Shown here: positions 10,473-21,018 of the stretch, piece by piece
How the letters are laid out: each line of letters begins with the position of its first letter
Position numbering within the stretch: the first letter of the stretch is position 1
DNA from: Staphylococcus nepalensis
GTDB taxonomy: Bacteria > Bacillota > Bacilli > Staphylococcales > Staphylococcaceae
Assembly: GCF_014635045.1 (NCBI RefSeq)
Contig: NZ_BMCF01000003.1
Span: 62,001-126,000, forward strand
Length of the DNA stretch: 64,000 nucleotides
Direction: 5' to 3'
Position numbers and translations under genes: made by a program
Notes under the pieces: generated by a model
Databases searched by the model: none
What the model saw: only the letters and a program-made list of their open reading frames with translations
What the model was told of the DNA's origin: nothing

Positions 10473-11831
10473 ATGTTTAACTTTTTAAAACCAGCAAAAC
10501 ATGTTGATCCATTGCCATCTGAGCAAGTAGATGATACCTATAAAAAACTTCGTTTACAAGTCTTCTTAGGTATTTTTATCGGCTATGCGGGTTATTATTT
10601 ATTGAGAAAAAACTTTTCACTAGCGATGCCTTCATTAATTGAGGACGGGTTTAGCAAAGGAGAACTTGGTATCGCACTTTCAGCGATTTCGATAGCCTAT
10701 GGTTTTAGTAAATTTGTTATGGGAACTGTAAGTGATCGAAGTAATGCGCGTATCTTTTTAACGTTAGGCTTGATACTTACAGCAATAGTAAACTTATTAT
10801 TAGGGTTTGTCCCATTTTTCACTTCTAGTATAACAATCATGTTTATCATGCTATTTTTAAATGGATGGTTTCAAGGTATGGGATGGCCACCCTCTGGGCG
10901 TATACTTGTACATTGGTATAGTGTAAGCGAACGTGGTAGCAAAACATCTATTTGGAACGTGGCACACAATGTGGGCGGAGGTCTTATGGCGCCCATCGCA
11001 ACTTGGGGTATCTCTATGACAGCAATGTATAATTTTGGTTATTTAAAAGGCTTTGAAGGCGTGTTTATTTATCCAGCATTGCTTGCTATCGTTATCGCAA
11101 TTATTTCGTATTGTTTAATTCGAGATACACCTCAATCACAAGGTTTACCACCGATTGAACAATATAATAACGACTATTCAACATCTTCACGTGAAACGCT
11201 TGAAACAGAATTAACAACAAAAGAGATATTATTTAAATATGTATTAAATAATAAATGGGTGTGGGCCATTGCCTTTGCTAATATCTTTGTATATTTTGTA
11301 CGTTATGGCGTGTTAGACTGGGCGCCTACTTATTTAAGCGAAGAGAAACAATTCAATTTGAATGAATCTGGTTGGGCTTATTTCTTATATGAATGGGCGG
11401 GTATACCAGGAACACTACTGTGCGGTTACCTTTCAGATAAAATATTTAAAGGTCGTCGTGGACCTGCGGGATTCTTCTTTATGTTAGGGGTAACGATCTT
11501 CGTACTTATATATTGGTTAAACCCTCCAGGTCATGCTTGGCTCGACAACTTGTCTCTCATTGCAATAGGCTTTTTAATCTATGGTCCAGTGATGTTGATA
11601 GGTTTACAAGCATTAGATTATGTACCTAAAAAAGCGGCTGGGACTGCTGCAGGATTAACAGGATTGTTTGGTTATTTATTCGGTGCAGTGATGGCTAATA
11701 TAGTTTTAGGTTTTGTCGTGCAACATTTTGGTTGGGATTTTGGGTTTGTCTTGTTAACAGGTATTAGTATTCTAGCAATGCTCAGCTTTATCCTAACTTG
11801 GAATAAACGTGGGCAAGAACAATTACATTAA
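10473..11831 (+). CDS. glpT: Glycerol-3-phosphate transporter GlpT
   Basis: A 452-aa organophosphate:phosphate antiporter of the MFS with about 12 membrane segments. The N-terminus (MFNFLKPAKHVDPLP), YAGYYLLRKNFSLAMP and GWFQGMGWPPSGR match staphylococcal GlpT as I know it, and differ from UhpT. It imports glycerol 3-phosphate and, in this genus, is a main entry route for fosfomycin. A GGAGTG site precedes the ATG. No glp gene lies next to it. Codons at 11183-11198 contain a weak (12/16) parS-like sequence. Confidence 0.92.
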   Translation: MFNFLKPAKHVDPLPSEQVDDTYKKLRLQVFLGIFIGYAGYYLLRKNFSLAMPSLIEDGFSKGELGIALSAISIAYGFSKFVMGTVSDRSNARIFLTLGLILTAIVNLLLGFVPFFTSSITIMFIMLFLNGWFQGMGWPPSGRILVHWYSVSERGSKTSIWNVAHNVGGGLMAPIATWGISMTAMYNFGYLKGFEGVFIYPALLAIVIAIISYCLIRDTPQSQGLPPIEQYNNDYSTSSRETLETELTTKEILFKYVLNNKWVWAIAFANIFVYFVRYGVLDWAPTYLSEEKQFNLNESGWAYFLYEWAGIPGTLLCGYLSDKIFKGRRGPAGFFFMLGVTIFVLIYWLNPPGHAWLDNLSLIAIGFLIYGPVMLIGLQALDYVPKKAAGTAAGLTGLFGYLFGAVMANIVLGFVVQHFGWDFGFVLLTGISILAMLSFILTWNKRGQEQLH

Positions 11832-11940
11832 GGTTGGAACGATTTATAAAAATTTGAATATCTGCTTAATATTTAGATTATAAATTAAAATGCATTATGG
11901 TATGAATAATATAAAAAACTTTTACATTTAAAAAATATCG

Positions 11941-11996
11941 AAAGGGGCGTAATAGTAATCAATGTTTATTAGTTGATTTCTATCTCGCCCTTTTTT
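11941..11996 (+). terminator. Terminator-like hairpin after glpT (member of a dispersed family)
   Basis: GGGGCG at 11944-11949 pairs with CGCCC at 11986-11990, with the 3' arm TTGATTTCTATCTCGCCC followed by six T. The same 3' arm recurs at 40226-40287 and, inverted, at 53627-53671. Confidence 0.65.
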
Positions 11997-12068
11997 GTAT
12001 ATAAAATAAAAAAATTATATAAGTTTCTATTTAACTTATTAGAATTTTCTGATAATATAAATAACATA

Positions 12069-12082
12069 TGTAATCGCTTTCA
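12069..12082 (+). promoter_or_regulatory. cre-like CcpA operator before tctC
   Basis: TGTAATCGCTTTCA fully matches the cre consensus TGWNANCGNTNWCA. It sits 17 bp before the tctC start, just upstream of the ribosome binding site. Confidence 0.65.
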
Positions 12083-12099
12083 GATAAAGGGGGATTTTT

Positions 12100-13080
12100 A
12101 TGAAAAAGTGGGGGATATTCATAATCGCACTGTTAATCACGCTTTCTGCTTGTGGAAAGCAGAAAGAATCAAGTGCTGAAAAAGAACAATTTCCTAACGA
12201 AACAGTAGAAATTGTTGCACCAGCTTCTCCAGGTGGGGGATGGGATACAACTGCACGTGCTGTTCAAAAAATTATGATTGATAATGACTTAACTGAACAA
12301 AATATTAATGTGATTAACAAACCAGGTGGCGGTGGCGAAGTCGGCTGGCAGTACTTAAAATCACGCTCACCTAATACGATTTCAATTAACTCAAGTTTAT
12401 TGTTATCAAATAAAGAGTTGGGGCTTAGTGATTTAGGTACAGAAGATTTTACACCAATCGCTATTTTAGCAACAGAATGGATAAGTTTAACCGCTTCTAA
12501 CCAATCTAACTTAGATTCTGGTAAAGAAGTGATGGAAAAGCTTAAAAAAGATCCTAAATCATTAACGATTGGTGTTGCACCTGGATTAGGTAATAACGAT
12601 CACTTAGCATTTGTCCAAGCGGCTAAAGCGTATGGTGTTGACGTTGATAAACTTGACTTTTTAGTTTATAAAAGTGGCGGTGATTTACAGACTGCATTAT
12701 TAGGTGGTCATGTTGACGTTGCTTCAACTGCTGTATCAGAAGTTAAAGAACAGCATCAGACTGGTAAATTGAAAATGTTAGCTGTTACGTCAGATAAACC
12801 AGTTAAAGGCATTGAAGATGTACCAACATGGAAAGATCAAGGCATAGATGTTGTATTCCCGCATTGGCGTGGTGTGATGGGTCCTAAAGATATGACACCT
12901 GCTGAACGCAAGTACTGGGATGAAACGATGAAGAAAGTCGTTAAGTCAGATAGTTGGCAAGAAATAAGAAAAAATAATGATTGGGAAAATTTTTATAAAG
13001 ATAGTGAAGAAAGTGAAAAATTCTTAAAATCACAACAAAAGAAATATAAACAACTTGTTAAAGACTCAGGTTTAAAATAA
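12100..13080 (+). CDS. tctC: Tripartite tricarboxylate transporter substrate-binding lipoprotein TctC
   Basis: TctC-type proteins capture carboxylates such as citrate outside the membrane and deliver them to TctAB. The N-terminus is a lipoprotein signal with lipobox LSAC, so the mature protein starts at Cys18 and is lipid-anchored. The mature part has the family pattern ETVEIVAPASPGGGWD and NKPGGGGEVGW. The 326-aa length is typical. AAAGGGGG precedes the ATG. tctB follows 13 bp after the stop. An overlapping frame from 11973 reads across this start but has no ribosome binding site and is spurious. Confidence 0.93.
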   Translation: MKKWGIFIIALLITLSACGKQKESSAEKEQFPNETVEIVAPASPGGGWDTTARAVQKIMIDNDLTEQNINVINKPGGGGEVGWQYLKSRSPNTISINSSLLLSNKELGLSDLGTEDFTPIAILATEWISLTASNQSNLDSGKEVMEKLKKDPKSLTIGVAPGLGNNDHLAFVQAAKAYGVDVDKLDFLVYKSGGDLQTALLGGHVDVASTAVSEVKEQHQTGKLKMLAVTSDKPVKGIEDVPTWKDQGIDVVFPHWRGVMGPKDMTPAERKYWDETMKKVVKSDSWQEIRKNNDWENFYKDSEESEKFLKSQQKKYKQLVKDSGLK

Positions 13081-13093
13081 GGGGGGAGAAAGG

Positions 13094-13537
13094 ATGTCAC
13101 GACTTGTATTTCCAGTATTATTAATTATATTTGGCATCGTTTATATCACGTTGACATTAAATTTACAGAAATCAAATATTGGTGATCCTAATAGTCCAAT
13201 GTATTTTCCAATGCTTTTAGGTATATTGCTGACGGTGATGAGTTGCATCTATTTTATTCAAGAATATAGAAAAAGGCATTTAACGTTTAAAGCTTTTTCT
13301 CAACTATTCGAAAAAGCGACGTTTATTCGTATTATCTTAACGATTATTTTAGCAGTTATATATGCTTTTATATTTGAACGCTTAGGTTTCCTAGTTTCAA
13401 CGGTTCTCTTTTTAGGCGCTATTATGTTTTTAATCAACGGATATCAAAGATGGCTGCAAAATATTTTAGTGACAGTGATTTTTTCTGGTATTGCATGGTA
13501 CACATTTTCACAATTATTAGACGTAAGTCTACCATAA
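13094..13537 (+). CDS. tctB: Tripartite tricarboxylate transporter small membrane subunit TctB
   Basis: The 147-aa protein has four predicted membrane helices (about 4-22, 35-53, 75-95, 105-140 as two segments) and the TctB-type motif DPNSPMYFPMLLG. It forms the permease with TctA. GGGGGGAGAAAGG lies directly before the ATG. It sits between tctC and tctA with short gaps, so the three are one operon. Confidence 0.9.
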   Translation: MSRLVFPVLLIIFGIVYITLTLNLQKSNIGDPNSPMYFPMLLGILLTVMSCIYFIQEYRKRHLTFKAFSQLFEKATFIRIILTIILAVIYAFIFERLGFLVSTVLFLGAIMFLINGYQRWLQNILVTVIFSGIAWYTFSQLLDVSLP

Positions 13538-13549
13538 GGGGGTAAATAA

Positions 13550-15049
13550 ATGGGGATAGATATCAATAGTTTTATAGATGGATTGTCAACCGCATTACAT
13601 CCAATGAACCTTCTCTGGGTTTTGATTGGGGGATTTTTAGGCACTGTAGTTGGTATGTTACCTGGATTAGGGCCTGCGACAGCAGTAGCAGTGTTAATAC
13701 CTGTGACCTTTGGTATGGAACCAGTCAGCGCATTGATTTTAATGGTTTCGATATACTATGGCGCAATGTATGGAGGTTCAAGAAGTTCGATCTTGTTAAA
13801 TACGCCTGGTGATGGATCAGCAATCGCTGCCACATTTGATGGGTATCCAATGACTAAGAAAGGCGAAGCGGGTAAAGCGCTAACAATCTCAGCCATTGCT
13901 TCTTTATTCGGTGGCATTATTGCTGTTATTGGATTTATTATTTTAGCCAAACCGTTGTCTGAATTTGCGTTAAAATTTGGTCCACAAGAATATTTCTTAT
14001 TATTCTTATTTACGCTTTCCGCTATTGTCACTTTATCTCTAGGGAAAATGGTTAAAGGCTTTATTGCTATGAGTATTGGTTTAATTATTAGTACCGTAGG
14101 CGTAGATTTACAAACAAGTATATACAGGTTTACATTCGATTTACCACATTTAAGTGAAGGTATCAACTTTTTAGTAGTTATTATTGGTGTATATGCAGTA
14201 GCTGAAGTGCTGTTTAATTATTTAAACTTAGATACATTAAAACCACCTAAAGCTGATTTAGGTTCTATGAAATTAACTAAAAAAGATTGGAAAATGACAC
14301 GCGGGGCTATGCTTAGACAAAGCCCAGTAGGCTTTTTAATTGGTGTATTACCAGGCGCGGGTGGTTCAATTGCAGCTATGTTAAGTTACTCTACTGAGAA
14401 GCAAATATCAAAAAATGGAAAAAAGTTTGGTAAAGGACAAATTGAAGGCGTAGCCGCACCTGAAGCGTCGAATAACGCAGCATCTGTAGGCGCTTTAATA
14501 CCGTTATTAACAATGGGTGTTCCCGGTTCAGGTACAACAGCGGTTATCTTAGGTGCAGTAGTTATGTTAGGGTTACAGCCAGGTCCCTTACTGTTTGAAA
14601 ATGAACCAGAGACGATTTGGACTTTAGTAAATAGTATGTTTATTGGTAACATTTTTTTAGTTATTTTAAATATCGCGTTAATTGGGTTATTGTTAAAAAT
14701 TTTACGTACGCCACCAAAAGTATTATATCCGCTTATTATGGTGCTCGCATTTATCGGTACATATACATTAGGCTATAGCGTGACAGATTTATATATTTTA
14801 GTTATTTTTGGCATTTTAGGATTGATAATGAAATTGTTAGCATTTCCTATGGCGCCGTTAATTTTAGCAGCTATTGTTGGTTCGGATATGGAACAAAACT
14901 TCCGTAAAAGTTTAATCGTTAGTAATAATAATGTAGGTGATATATTTATTGGTTCGCCAATATGTATTATATTAACATTAATGACCCTACTTGCTTTGTT
15001 TTATCCGTTAATATTAAAAGGTGTCAAACGTTTGAAAATAAAAAATTAA
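13550..15049 (+). CDS. tctA: Tripartite tricarboxylate transporter large membrane subunit TctA
   Basis: TctA is the main membrane channel of the secondary transporter, normally with about 12 helices. The 499-aa product shows the duplicated family signatures GMLPGLGPATAVA and GVLPGAGGSIAAM, and YGGSRSSILLNTPGD. AAGGGGG precedes the ATG, 12 bp after tctB. The operon ends in a terminator at 15167-15193. The actual substrate is unknown; no citrate-metabolism gene or two-component system is adjacent. Confidence 0.94.
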   Translation: MGIDINSFIDGLSTALHPMNLLWVLIGGFLGTVVGMLPGLGPATAVAVLIPVTFGMEPVSALILMVSIYYGAMYGGSRSSILLNTPGDGSAIAATFDGYPMTKKGEAGKALTISAIASLFGGIIAVIGFIILAKPLSEFALKFGPQEYFLLFLFTLSAIVTLSLGKMVKGFIAMSIGLIISTVGVDLQTSIYRFTFDLPHLSEGINFLVVIIGVYAVAEVLFNYLNLDTLKPPKADLGSMKLTKKDWKMTRGAMLRQSPVGFLIGVLPGAGGSIAAMLSYSTEKQISKNGKKFGKGQIEGVAAPEASNNAASVGALIPLLTMGVPGSGTTAVILGAVVMLGLQPGPLLFENEPETIWTLVNSMFIGNIFLVILNIALIGLLLKILRTPPKVLYPLIMVLAFIGTYTLGYSVTDLYILVIFGILGLIMKLLAFPMAPLILAAIVGSDMEQNFRKSLIVSNNNVGDIFIGSPICIILTLMTLLALFYPLILKGVKRLKIKN

Positions 15050-15166
15050 TACTGTTAAGCGTAGCATAGGATAGAAATGGTCCTTTTCAATATATTTCAT
15101 ATCCTTACTTTAGCAAGATTAGCTAAAGTAAAAGCATACGAGAATTGAAATGCTTTATAGATAATC

Positions 15167-15193
15167 AGAGACCTAACCGGGTCTCTTTTTTTG
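15167..15193 (+). terminator. Terminator of tctCBA
   Basis: AGAGACC pairs with GGTCTCT across a short loop, followed by a long T run. Confidence 0.88.
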
Positions 15194-15357
15194 TTTTTTA
15201 AGGGTTTGATTAACAATTTAATTGTCTTAAATGATTTAGATGATGTAAATAAGGTTAATAAGTATGTAAATGGAAGAAGTGATAATTACTGGAGAGATAG
15301 TTTGAATCACTTTGCGAATCCTCGTCAGCGTGGGTGTTTTATAAGAGAAGGGATATT

Positions 15358-16032
15358 ATGTTATTTCAATTAGATTTATTTTTGAGAATTTTCTTGTCTG
15401 TTATTTGTGGTTCAATCATCGGGTACGAACGTGCGCAAAGGTTAAAAGCAGCTGGCATAAGAACGCATATCTTAGTTGCAGCGGCGTCAGCGCTTTTTAT
15501 AATAATTTCTAAATATGGTTTTAATGATATTTTAAATGCACATGATATTATTTTAGATCCTTCAAGAATTGCAGCACAAGTAGTAAGTGGTATCAGTTTT
15601 ATAGGTGCAGGTACGATATTAATTAAAAATCAAAGTATCGATGGTTTAACAACTGCGGCTGGATTATGGATAACTTCAGGCGTAGGTATGGCTTTAGGTG
15701 CAGGACTTTATTTTATTGGTGTGATAACGACAATATTAATCATAATGATTCAATACTTTTTAAGAAAAAATCACTTATACCAAATGTTTATCAAAAAAGA
15801 AACGATTCGTTTTTATATCAAAGCAAATTACTCAAACCATGTTAAACAAGATATTGACAATATACTAAAACAACATGATGTATCAGACATTACTTTTAGT
15901 ATTAACCGCATTGAACAAGGTACAATATATTTAAATGTTACTGGAAAAGCAATTTCAAAAAAATACAATAGTAATCTATTTATTGAAACATTATTCAAAC
16001 TAACAGATATTAGTGCGGTCATTAAGCAATGA
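15358..16032 (+). CDS. MgtC/SapB family membrane protein
   Basis: Residues 1-140 hold four to five membrane segments with the MgtC family pattern GSIIGYERAQRLKAAGIRTHILVAAASA and FIGAGTIL. Residues from about 150 form a soluble ACT-like tail. MgtC proteins affect adaptation to low Mg2+, acid and phosphate; in Gram-positives the role is poorly defined. The ATG at 15358 is preferred over an upstream GTG at 15334 because AGAAGGGA lies just before it and the protein then starts at the expected place (MLFQLDLFLR), giving 224 aa. A separate mgtE lies at 25.6 kb. Confidence 0.88.
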   Translation: MLFQLDLFLRIFLSVICGSIIGYERAQRLKAAGIRTHILVAAASALFIIISKYGFNDILNAHDIILDPSRIAAQVVSGISFIGAGTILIKNQSIDGLTTAAGLWITSGVGMALGAGLYFIGVITTILIIMIQYFLRKNHLYQMFIKKETIRFYIKANYSNHVKQDIDNILKQHDVSDITFSINRIEQGTIYLNVTGKAISKKYNSNLFIETLFKLTDISAVIKQ

Positions 16033-16297
16033 GTCGATAAAGCAATATATTTCAATAATAATGGTTATTTAATGAATAATTTATATAAAAAGGTGGTAAT
16101 TAAATAATAAGGATATACTACTAATTTCTATAATAAATATAGCGCATTGGCTAGTTTAATTTATTAAGTAGATAGTTACGTGATTAAAGCGTAATTTAAT
16201 TTATTAGTAAATGAGTATTGTGGCACCAAAAAATACTTTAACGACAAAACTGATTCATATTGTTTTGATTTCGTTAACTTAAGAAAGGTGATTTATT

Positions 16298-16729
16298 ATG
16301 TATAAAAATATTTTACTACCGTACTCTTTTGAGAACGATTTTGATAACATTCCAGAGAATTTAGCTAAATTAGTTGAGGAAACATCTACTGTAGTCATTC
16401 ATAACGTGATGACTGAAAATGATTTATTAGCAAGTGTACGATATGAAAATAAACATAAAGAAGACATTATAAAAGAAAGAGAAGAAGCACTTGCTCCATT
16501 TCTTGAAAAACTAAAAGCATTAGGTATTAATTATAAAGTGGCCATCGAATTTGGCCCTGTCAAAGACACTATTCTTGAGAGAATTCAATTTGGAGATATA
16601 GATGTCGGGGAATTTGATTTAGTTGTAATGAGTAACCATCGTGTAAGCATAGATATTAAACATGTACTAGGCGACGTGACGCATAAAGTGGCTAAGAGAA
16701 GCCCTATACCAGTGTTAATTGTGAAATAG
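16298..16729 (+). CDS. Universal stress protein (UspA family)
   Basis: A 143-aa single-domain Usp protein with the N-terminal YKNILLPYSFE strand and a C-terminal GDVTHKVAKRSPIPVLIV, which is the usual end of the nucleotide-binding fold. The phosphate-binding GX2GX9G(S/T) motif is only partly kept (VLGDVTHKVAKRS), so ATP binding is uncertain. AAGAAAGGTG precedes the ATG. It is monocistronic with its own terminator. Confidence 0.88.
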   Translation: MYKNILLPYSFENDFDNIPENLAKLVEETSTVVIHNVMTENDLLASVRYENKHKEDIIKEREEALAPFLEKLKALGINYKVAIEFGPVKDTILERIQFGDIDVGEFDLVVMSNHRVSIDIKHVLGDVTHKVAKRSPIPVLIVK

Positions 16730-16804
16730 ATTGAATCTGCACAATATAGAATATTAGTAGATGAAATAGCACAAAAAATGACTTTTGATGATGGTTATTT
16801 TTAG

Positions 16805-16846
16805 AGACTAGAGCGTAATCATAGAAATTACGTTACTAGTCTTTTT
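16805..16846 (+). terminator. Terminator after the usp gene
   Basis: AGACTAG-GCGTAAT pairs with ATTACG-CTAGTCT and is followed by TTTTT. The rest of 16847-17053 shows no gene and must carry the promoter of the BCCT gene. Confidence 0.88.
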
Positions 16847-17053
16847 AATTTTTTAAATTAATTAAAATATCAATGTGTTTTTTTAATAATTATAAAATTT
16901 TACAAATTAGGTAGAAACTATTTTTCTTTCAAAACCCCTTTCATGACAGGGTTAATAGACTTTTGTGTTCACAAATTTCCCTTAGTTGCTGTTGTTTTAA
17001 TACATAAAGTCTGTTATTCTGCTAATGTTCAATTATAAGGGAGGTTACTCATT

Positions 17054-18646
17054 TTGGAAAATAAACAACATAATGCGAGTGGGAAGAAACTGTCTTCTGT
17101 TTTTACTTATAGTATTATTGTTATCGCAATCGTTGTATTATTAGGTGCTATTTTTCCAAATCAGTTTAATGAAATAGGAACAAATATTACTGGTTGGATT
17201 ACTGAATATTTTGGTTGGTATTATATGGTTATTGTAGCGCTAATGATTTTCTTCTGTGTCTTCTTAATATTTAGCCCAATTGGTAAATTGAAATTGGGTA
17301 AACCGGAAGATAAACCAGAATTTAATACAATTTCATGGTTTGCGATGTTATTTAGTGCTGGTATGGGGATAGGTTTAGTATTCTGGGGAGCAGCTGAACC
17401 GATCAGTCACTTTGTGTCACCGCCTACTGGTGAACCTCAATCAGCAACTGCTTATAAAGAAGCATTAAGAGGTGCGTTCATGCAATGGGGATTCCACGCA
17501 TGGGCAGTTTATGGTGTTGTAGCATTAGCACTAGCGTACTTCCAATTTAGAAAAAACGAACCTGCATTAATTTCAAAAACATTGCGTCCAATTTTCGGAA
17601 ATAAAGTGGATGGCCCACTTGGTACGATTATTGATGTGATTTCTGTCTTTGCTACTATCGGTGGTGTAGCAGTATCTCTAGGTTTAGGGGCAATGCAAAT
17701 CGCAGGTGGCTTGAACTACTTATTTGGTATACCAAATAATATTGTAACGCAAGGTATTATCATCATTGTCGTGACAATCTTATTCTTAGCTAGTGCGTGG
17801 TCAGGCTTAAGTCGCGGCATTCAATATTTAAGTAACGCTAATATTGGTTTTGCAGGCATTATTTTATTATTTATTTTTATCGTAGGACCAACAATTTTAA
17901 TTTTAAATATGTTAACTAGTTCTACTGGTGAATATTTAAATTCATTACTCTTTAATATGTTTGACACTGCGCCATTAGATCCACAAAAAAATGAATGGAT
18001 GAAATCTTGGACATTCTTCCAATTAGCATGGTGGATTAGTTGGAGTCCATTCGTTGGTATATTTATTGCACGTGTATCTAAAGGGCGTTCAATTAGAGAA
18101 TTCGTTTCTGGGGTTATGTTAGCACCAGTACTTGTAAGTTTAGTATGGTTTGCGGCATTTGGTGTTTTAGGTATTGAAACTGCTAAAGACAAACCAAAAA
18201 TATTTGATATGCCACCAGAAACTGCGCTGTTTGGTGTATTTAATGAAGTACCACTTGGTTTTATCATATCAATTTTAACATTGTTATTAATTGCAACATT
18301 CTTTATCACGTCTGCCGATTCAGCGACATTCGTTTTAGGAATGCAAACAACATTTGGTTCATTAAACCCTTCAGCATTTATTAAAGTAATTTGGGGTATT
18401 GCACAAGCCTTGATTGCATTTATCTTGCTATTCTCGGGTGGAGATAATGGACTAAATGCACTTCAAAATATGGCGATTATGACAGCCTTGCCGTTCTCAG
18501 TCATCATTCTCTGTATGATGGTCAGCTTCTACAGAGATGCGAACAAAGAGCGTAAATTCCTAGGTTTAACACTTTCACCAAACAAACATAGATTAGAGGA
18601 ATATACGAGAATTGCAGAACAAAGAGCTGAAAATAAAAATGAATAA
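17054..18646 (+). CDS. BCCT family glycine betaine/choline-type transporter
   Basis: BCCT proteins are Na+- or H+-coupled carriers of betaine, choline or carnitine, used against osmotic stress. The 530-aa protein has about 12 membrane helices and the family signature WWISWSPFVGIFIARVSKG, plus the substrate-region motif GMGIGLVFWGAAEP. The start is TTG at 17054, backed by GGGAGG seven bases upstream. It resembles OpuD of this genus, but the substrate cannot be read directly. It stands alone; an OpuA-type ABC system for similar solutes is at 37-40 kb. Confidence 0.92.
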   Translation: MENKQHNASGKKLSSVFTYSIIVIAIVVLLGAIFPNQFNEIGTNITGWITEYFGWYYMVIVALMIFFCVFLIFSPIGKLKLGKPEDKPEFNTISWFAMLFSAGMGIGLVFWGAAEPISHFVSPPTGEPQSATAYKEALRGAFMQWGFHAWAVYGVVALALAYFQFRKNEPALISKTLRPIFGNKVDGPLGTIIDVISVFATIGGVAVSLGLGAMQIAGGLNYLFGIPNNIVTQGIIIIVVTILFLASAWSGLSRGIQYLSNANIGFAGIILLFIFIVGPTILILNMLTSSTGEYLNSLLFNMFDTAPLDPQKNEWMKSWTFFQLAWWISWSPFVGIFIARVSKGRSIREFVSGVMLAPVLVSLVWFAAFGVLGIETAKDKPKIFDMPPETALFGVFNEVPLGFIISILTLLLIATFFITSADSATFVLGMQTTFGSLNPSAFIKVIWGIAQALIAFILLFSGGDNGLNALQNMAIMTALPFSVIILCMMVSFYRDANKERKFLGLTLSPNKHRLEEYTRIAEQRAENKNE

Positions 18647-18703
18647 TTGCTATTATAGTTAAACAAAAAAGAGTATCTGGGACATAAATGCCATACTCAA
18701 AAT

Positions 18704-18740
18704 AAAAATGCATCTTCATTTAGAATGAAGGTGCATTTTT
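18704..18740. terminator. Bidirectional terminator between the BCCT gene and feo
   Basis: AAAATGCA-CTTCATT pairs with AATGAAG-TGCATTTT, with A and T runs on both sides. It can serve the BCCT gene on the plus strand and the feo operon on the minus strand. Confidence 0.85.
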
Positions 18741-18861
18741 ATATTTAAAAGCTTTTAATTCTGAACCTACATACTTGTGTAGGCACATTATTTTATTTTG
18801 TAGTCTTTCACTCATACTATATCTCTTGGATGTCAGAAAAGGAAAGCATCATATTTTAATT

Positions 18862-19011
18862 TTATAATATTTTCTTTTCTGTACTGCATCTGTTTTTAGA
18901 TCCACATGAACTCCATTTTCCGTCTTTGGATTTTTTGAAAAAGTGGCATAGTGTGTAACCTGCATAACTAAAGATAGCTAAAAAGATTACCACATTGATA
19001 ATAACTGACAT
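18862..19011 (-). CDS. FeoB-associated Cys-rich small membrane protein
   Basis: A 49-aa ORF on the minus strand: one N-terminal membrane helix (MSVIINVVIFLAIFSYAGYT) followed by a short basic tail with cysteines (CHFFKKSKDGKW, SSCGSKNRCS). This is the layout of the small Cys-rich proteins that accompany FeoB in Firmicutes. AAGGATG precedes the ATG, 12 bp after the feoB stop, so it is the third gene of the operon. Its role is unknown; the cysteines could bind Fe2+ or an Fe-S cluster. It is easily missed because of its size. Confidence 0.85.
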   Translation of the reverse strand: MSVIINVVIFLAIFSYAGYTLCHFFKKSKDGKWSSCGSKNRCSTEKKIL

Positions 19012-19023
19012 TTCATCACATCC

Positions 19024-21018
19024 TTAACTAAATAATAGTCCAACTTGATAAAAGATAAAGGAAAGTAAATAGGCCGTGATTAATGGATATGCTACTGCAA
19101 GTACTGTCCATTTTAATGAGTATGTTTCTTTACGAATCGTTGCAACAGTAGATAAACATGGAATATATAATAATATAAAAATCATAAATGAATATGCAGA
19201 TAGCGGTGTGAATTGACTGTGTATTACGTTAACCAGTCCTGATTCGTCAGATGCATAAATGATAGCCATTGAACTTACAATGACTTCTTTGGCTAAGAAT
19301 CCAGGTATTAATGTAGCACCTGCTTGCCATGAACCGAACCCTAATGGTGCAACTAACACAGCAAAGAGACTCCCGATTGAGTGTAAAAAGCTATCATCAA
19401 CATCCACATTAAAACCACTCGGGCCTGTATAATTTAATAACCATATCATTACTGAGCCAGCAAATATAAAAGTCCCGGCCTTTTTAACAAAACCTTTAGC
19501 TTTCTCCCAAGTACTTCTCCACAGTGTCTTAATAGATGGCAGTCGGTAAGTAGGCAATTCAATGATAAATATAGAATCATCATTTTTTAGCACAGTTTTA
19601 GTTAGTAATACACTTGTTAATAATGCGACAACAATGCCTAGCACATAAAGACTCAGTACAATAAGCGCTTGATGTGCTTCGAAAAATATACCTACAAATA
19701 GTGCATAAACTGGTAACCTGGCTGAACAAGACATAAATGGGGCGATTAAAATAGTCGTTAATCGTTCTTTTTCACTTTCAATACTACGTGCGGCCATGAT
19801 GCTAGGCACATTACAACCAAAACCAATAACCATAGGGATAAAAGATTTACCGCTAAGACCAAAGTATTCCATAATACGGTCCATGAGCGTTGCGATACGT
19901 GCCATATAACCAGAGTCTTCTAGAAGTGAAATAAAGAAGAAAAGCACCATAATCTGTGGTACGAATACAAGTACTGCACCTACACCAGCTATAATACCGT
20001 CTGTTATTAAATTCTGTAAGAAATCAACGATACCGATTTTATCCATGAGGTTGGATACAGCATCTGTAAATGAGCCACCTAAAAACTCATCTAGCGCATC
20101 AGAGACGGGCGTCCCGACCCAAGTAAACGTGATATGAAAAATAAGCCACATAATTCCTAAAAAGATAGGGATGCCTAAATATTTATTTGTTAAAATGCGA
20201 TCAACGCGGTTAGTAAAATATTGTTTATCCTCTTTAGGATATTCAACTGTATCCTTTAACAGATTATCTATATAAATATTTCGAGTATTTTGGATGACAT
20301 CTCTAATTGAATTATTTAATTTTTCTGACAATTTTCCGCGTAATGGTTTTATTTTTGCCAATACAGCGTCGTCAAGAAAATCGTAAATCTTTGGGTTGTC
20401 TAATAAAAATTGTATCGATATGAATCTTAATAATCTTTTTTCAATGGTTGGACAAGTTGCTAAATGTTTTTCAATAGATGAAATTGTAGATTCAACTTTT
20501 TCACCATAATTTAATTTCAATGGTTTATTTCTCGATAGTGTATGTCCTTTTAATGCATCTAGTAATTGGTGCGTACCTTTACCGTTTCTAGCAATAATAG
20601 GTAATAAAGGCAGTTTTAATTTTTTCATGAGTGCTTTTTGGTCAATATGAATACCACGTTTAGTAGCTACGTCAATCATATTTAAGCCAATAATTAAAGG
20701 TGCACCCAATTCCATAAGTTGGACTGTAAGTAACAAATTACGTTTTAATTGGCTTGCATCTATGATATTAATCATGCCTGAAAAGTCATTGTTTAATAAG
20801 TAATCTGTCACTACCGTTTCATCTTTAGATATCGGTGACAATTCATAAATACCTGGTAAATCGACTAAGTTTCCAATATGGGATTTAAGACGTCCTAGCT
20901 TCTTCTCTACCGTAACTCCGCTCCAGTTCCCTACATATTCATAAGTTCCAGTAAGTGCGTTAAACAAAGATGTTTTACCTACATTTGGGTTTCCTAAAAT
21001 ACAATAGTTGTTACTCAT
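19024..21018 (-). CDS. feoB: Ferrous iron transport protein B
   Basis: FeoB imports Fe2+ across the membrane. The 664-aa protein starts with a G domain: G1 GNPNVGKT at residues 9-16, G3 DLPG at 53-56 and G4 NMID at 113-116. It continues with the FeoB cytosolic helical region and two Gate domains in about eight to ten helices, including [13 protein letters not shown]. The start overlaps the 3' end of feoA by 8 bp. A Fur-box-like site in front of feoA implies induction under iron limitation. Confidence 0.97.
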   Translation of the reverse strand: MSNNYCILGNPNVGKTSLFNALTGTYEYVGNWSGVTVEKKLGRLKSHIGNLVDLPGIYELSPISKDETVVTDYLLNNDFSGMINIIDASQLKRNLLLTVQLMELGAPLIIGLNMIDVATKRGIHIDQKALMKKLKLPLLPIIARNGKGTHQLLDALKGHTLSRNKPLKLNYGEKVESTISSIEKHLATCPTIEKRLLRFISIQFLLDNPKIYDFLDDAVLAKIKPLRGKLSEKLNNSIRDVIQNTRNIYIDNLLKDTVEYPKEDKQYFTNRVDRILTNKYLGIPIFLGIMWLIFHITFTWVGTPVSDALDEFLGGSFTDAVSNLMDKIGIVDFLQNLITDGIIAGVGAVLVFVPQIMVLFFFISLLEDSGYMARIATLMDRIMEYFGLSGKSFIPMVIGFGCNVPSIMAARSIESEKERLTTILIAPFMSCSARLPVYALFVGIFFEAHQALIVLSLYVLGIVVALLTSVLLTKTVLKNDDSIFIIELPTYRLPSIKTLWRSTWEKAKGFVKKAGTFIFAGSVMIWLLNYTGPSGFNVDVDDSFLHSIGSLFAVLVAPLGFGSWQAGATLIPGFLAKEVIVSSMAIIYASDESGLVNVIHSQFTPLSAYSFMIFILLYIPCLSTVATIRKETYSLKWTVLAVAYPLITAYLLSFIFYQVGLLFS

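Noticed and set aside
11973..12179. 68-codon plus-strand frame spanning the tctC start
   Set aside because: No ribosome binding site, covers the terminator and cre region, and overlaps the tctC signal peptide in another frame.
15191..15373. 60-codon frame before the MgtC-like gene
   Set aside because: No ribosome binding site, low similarity to any protein pattern, and overlaps the real start at 15358.
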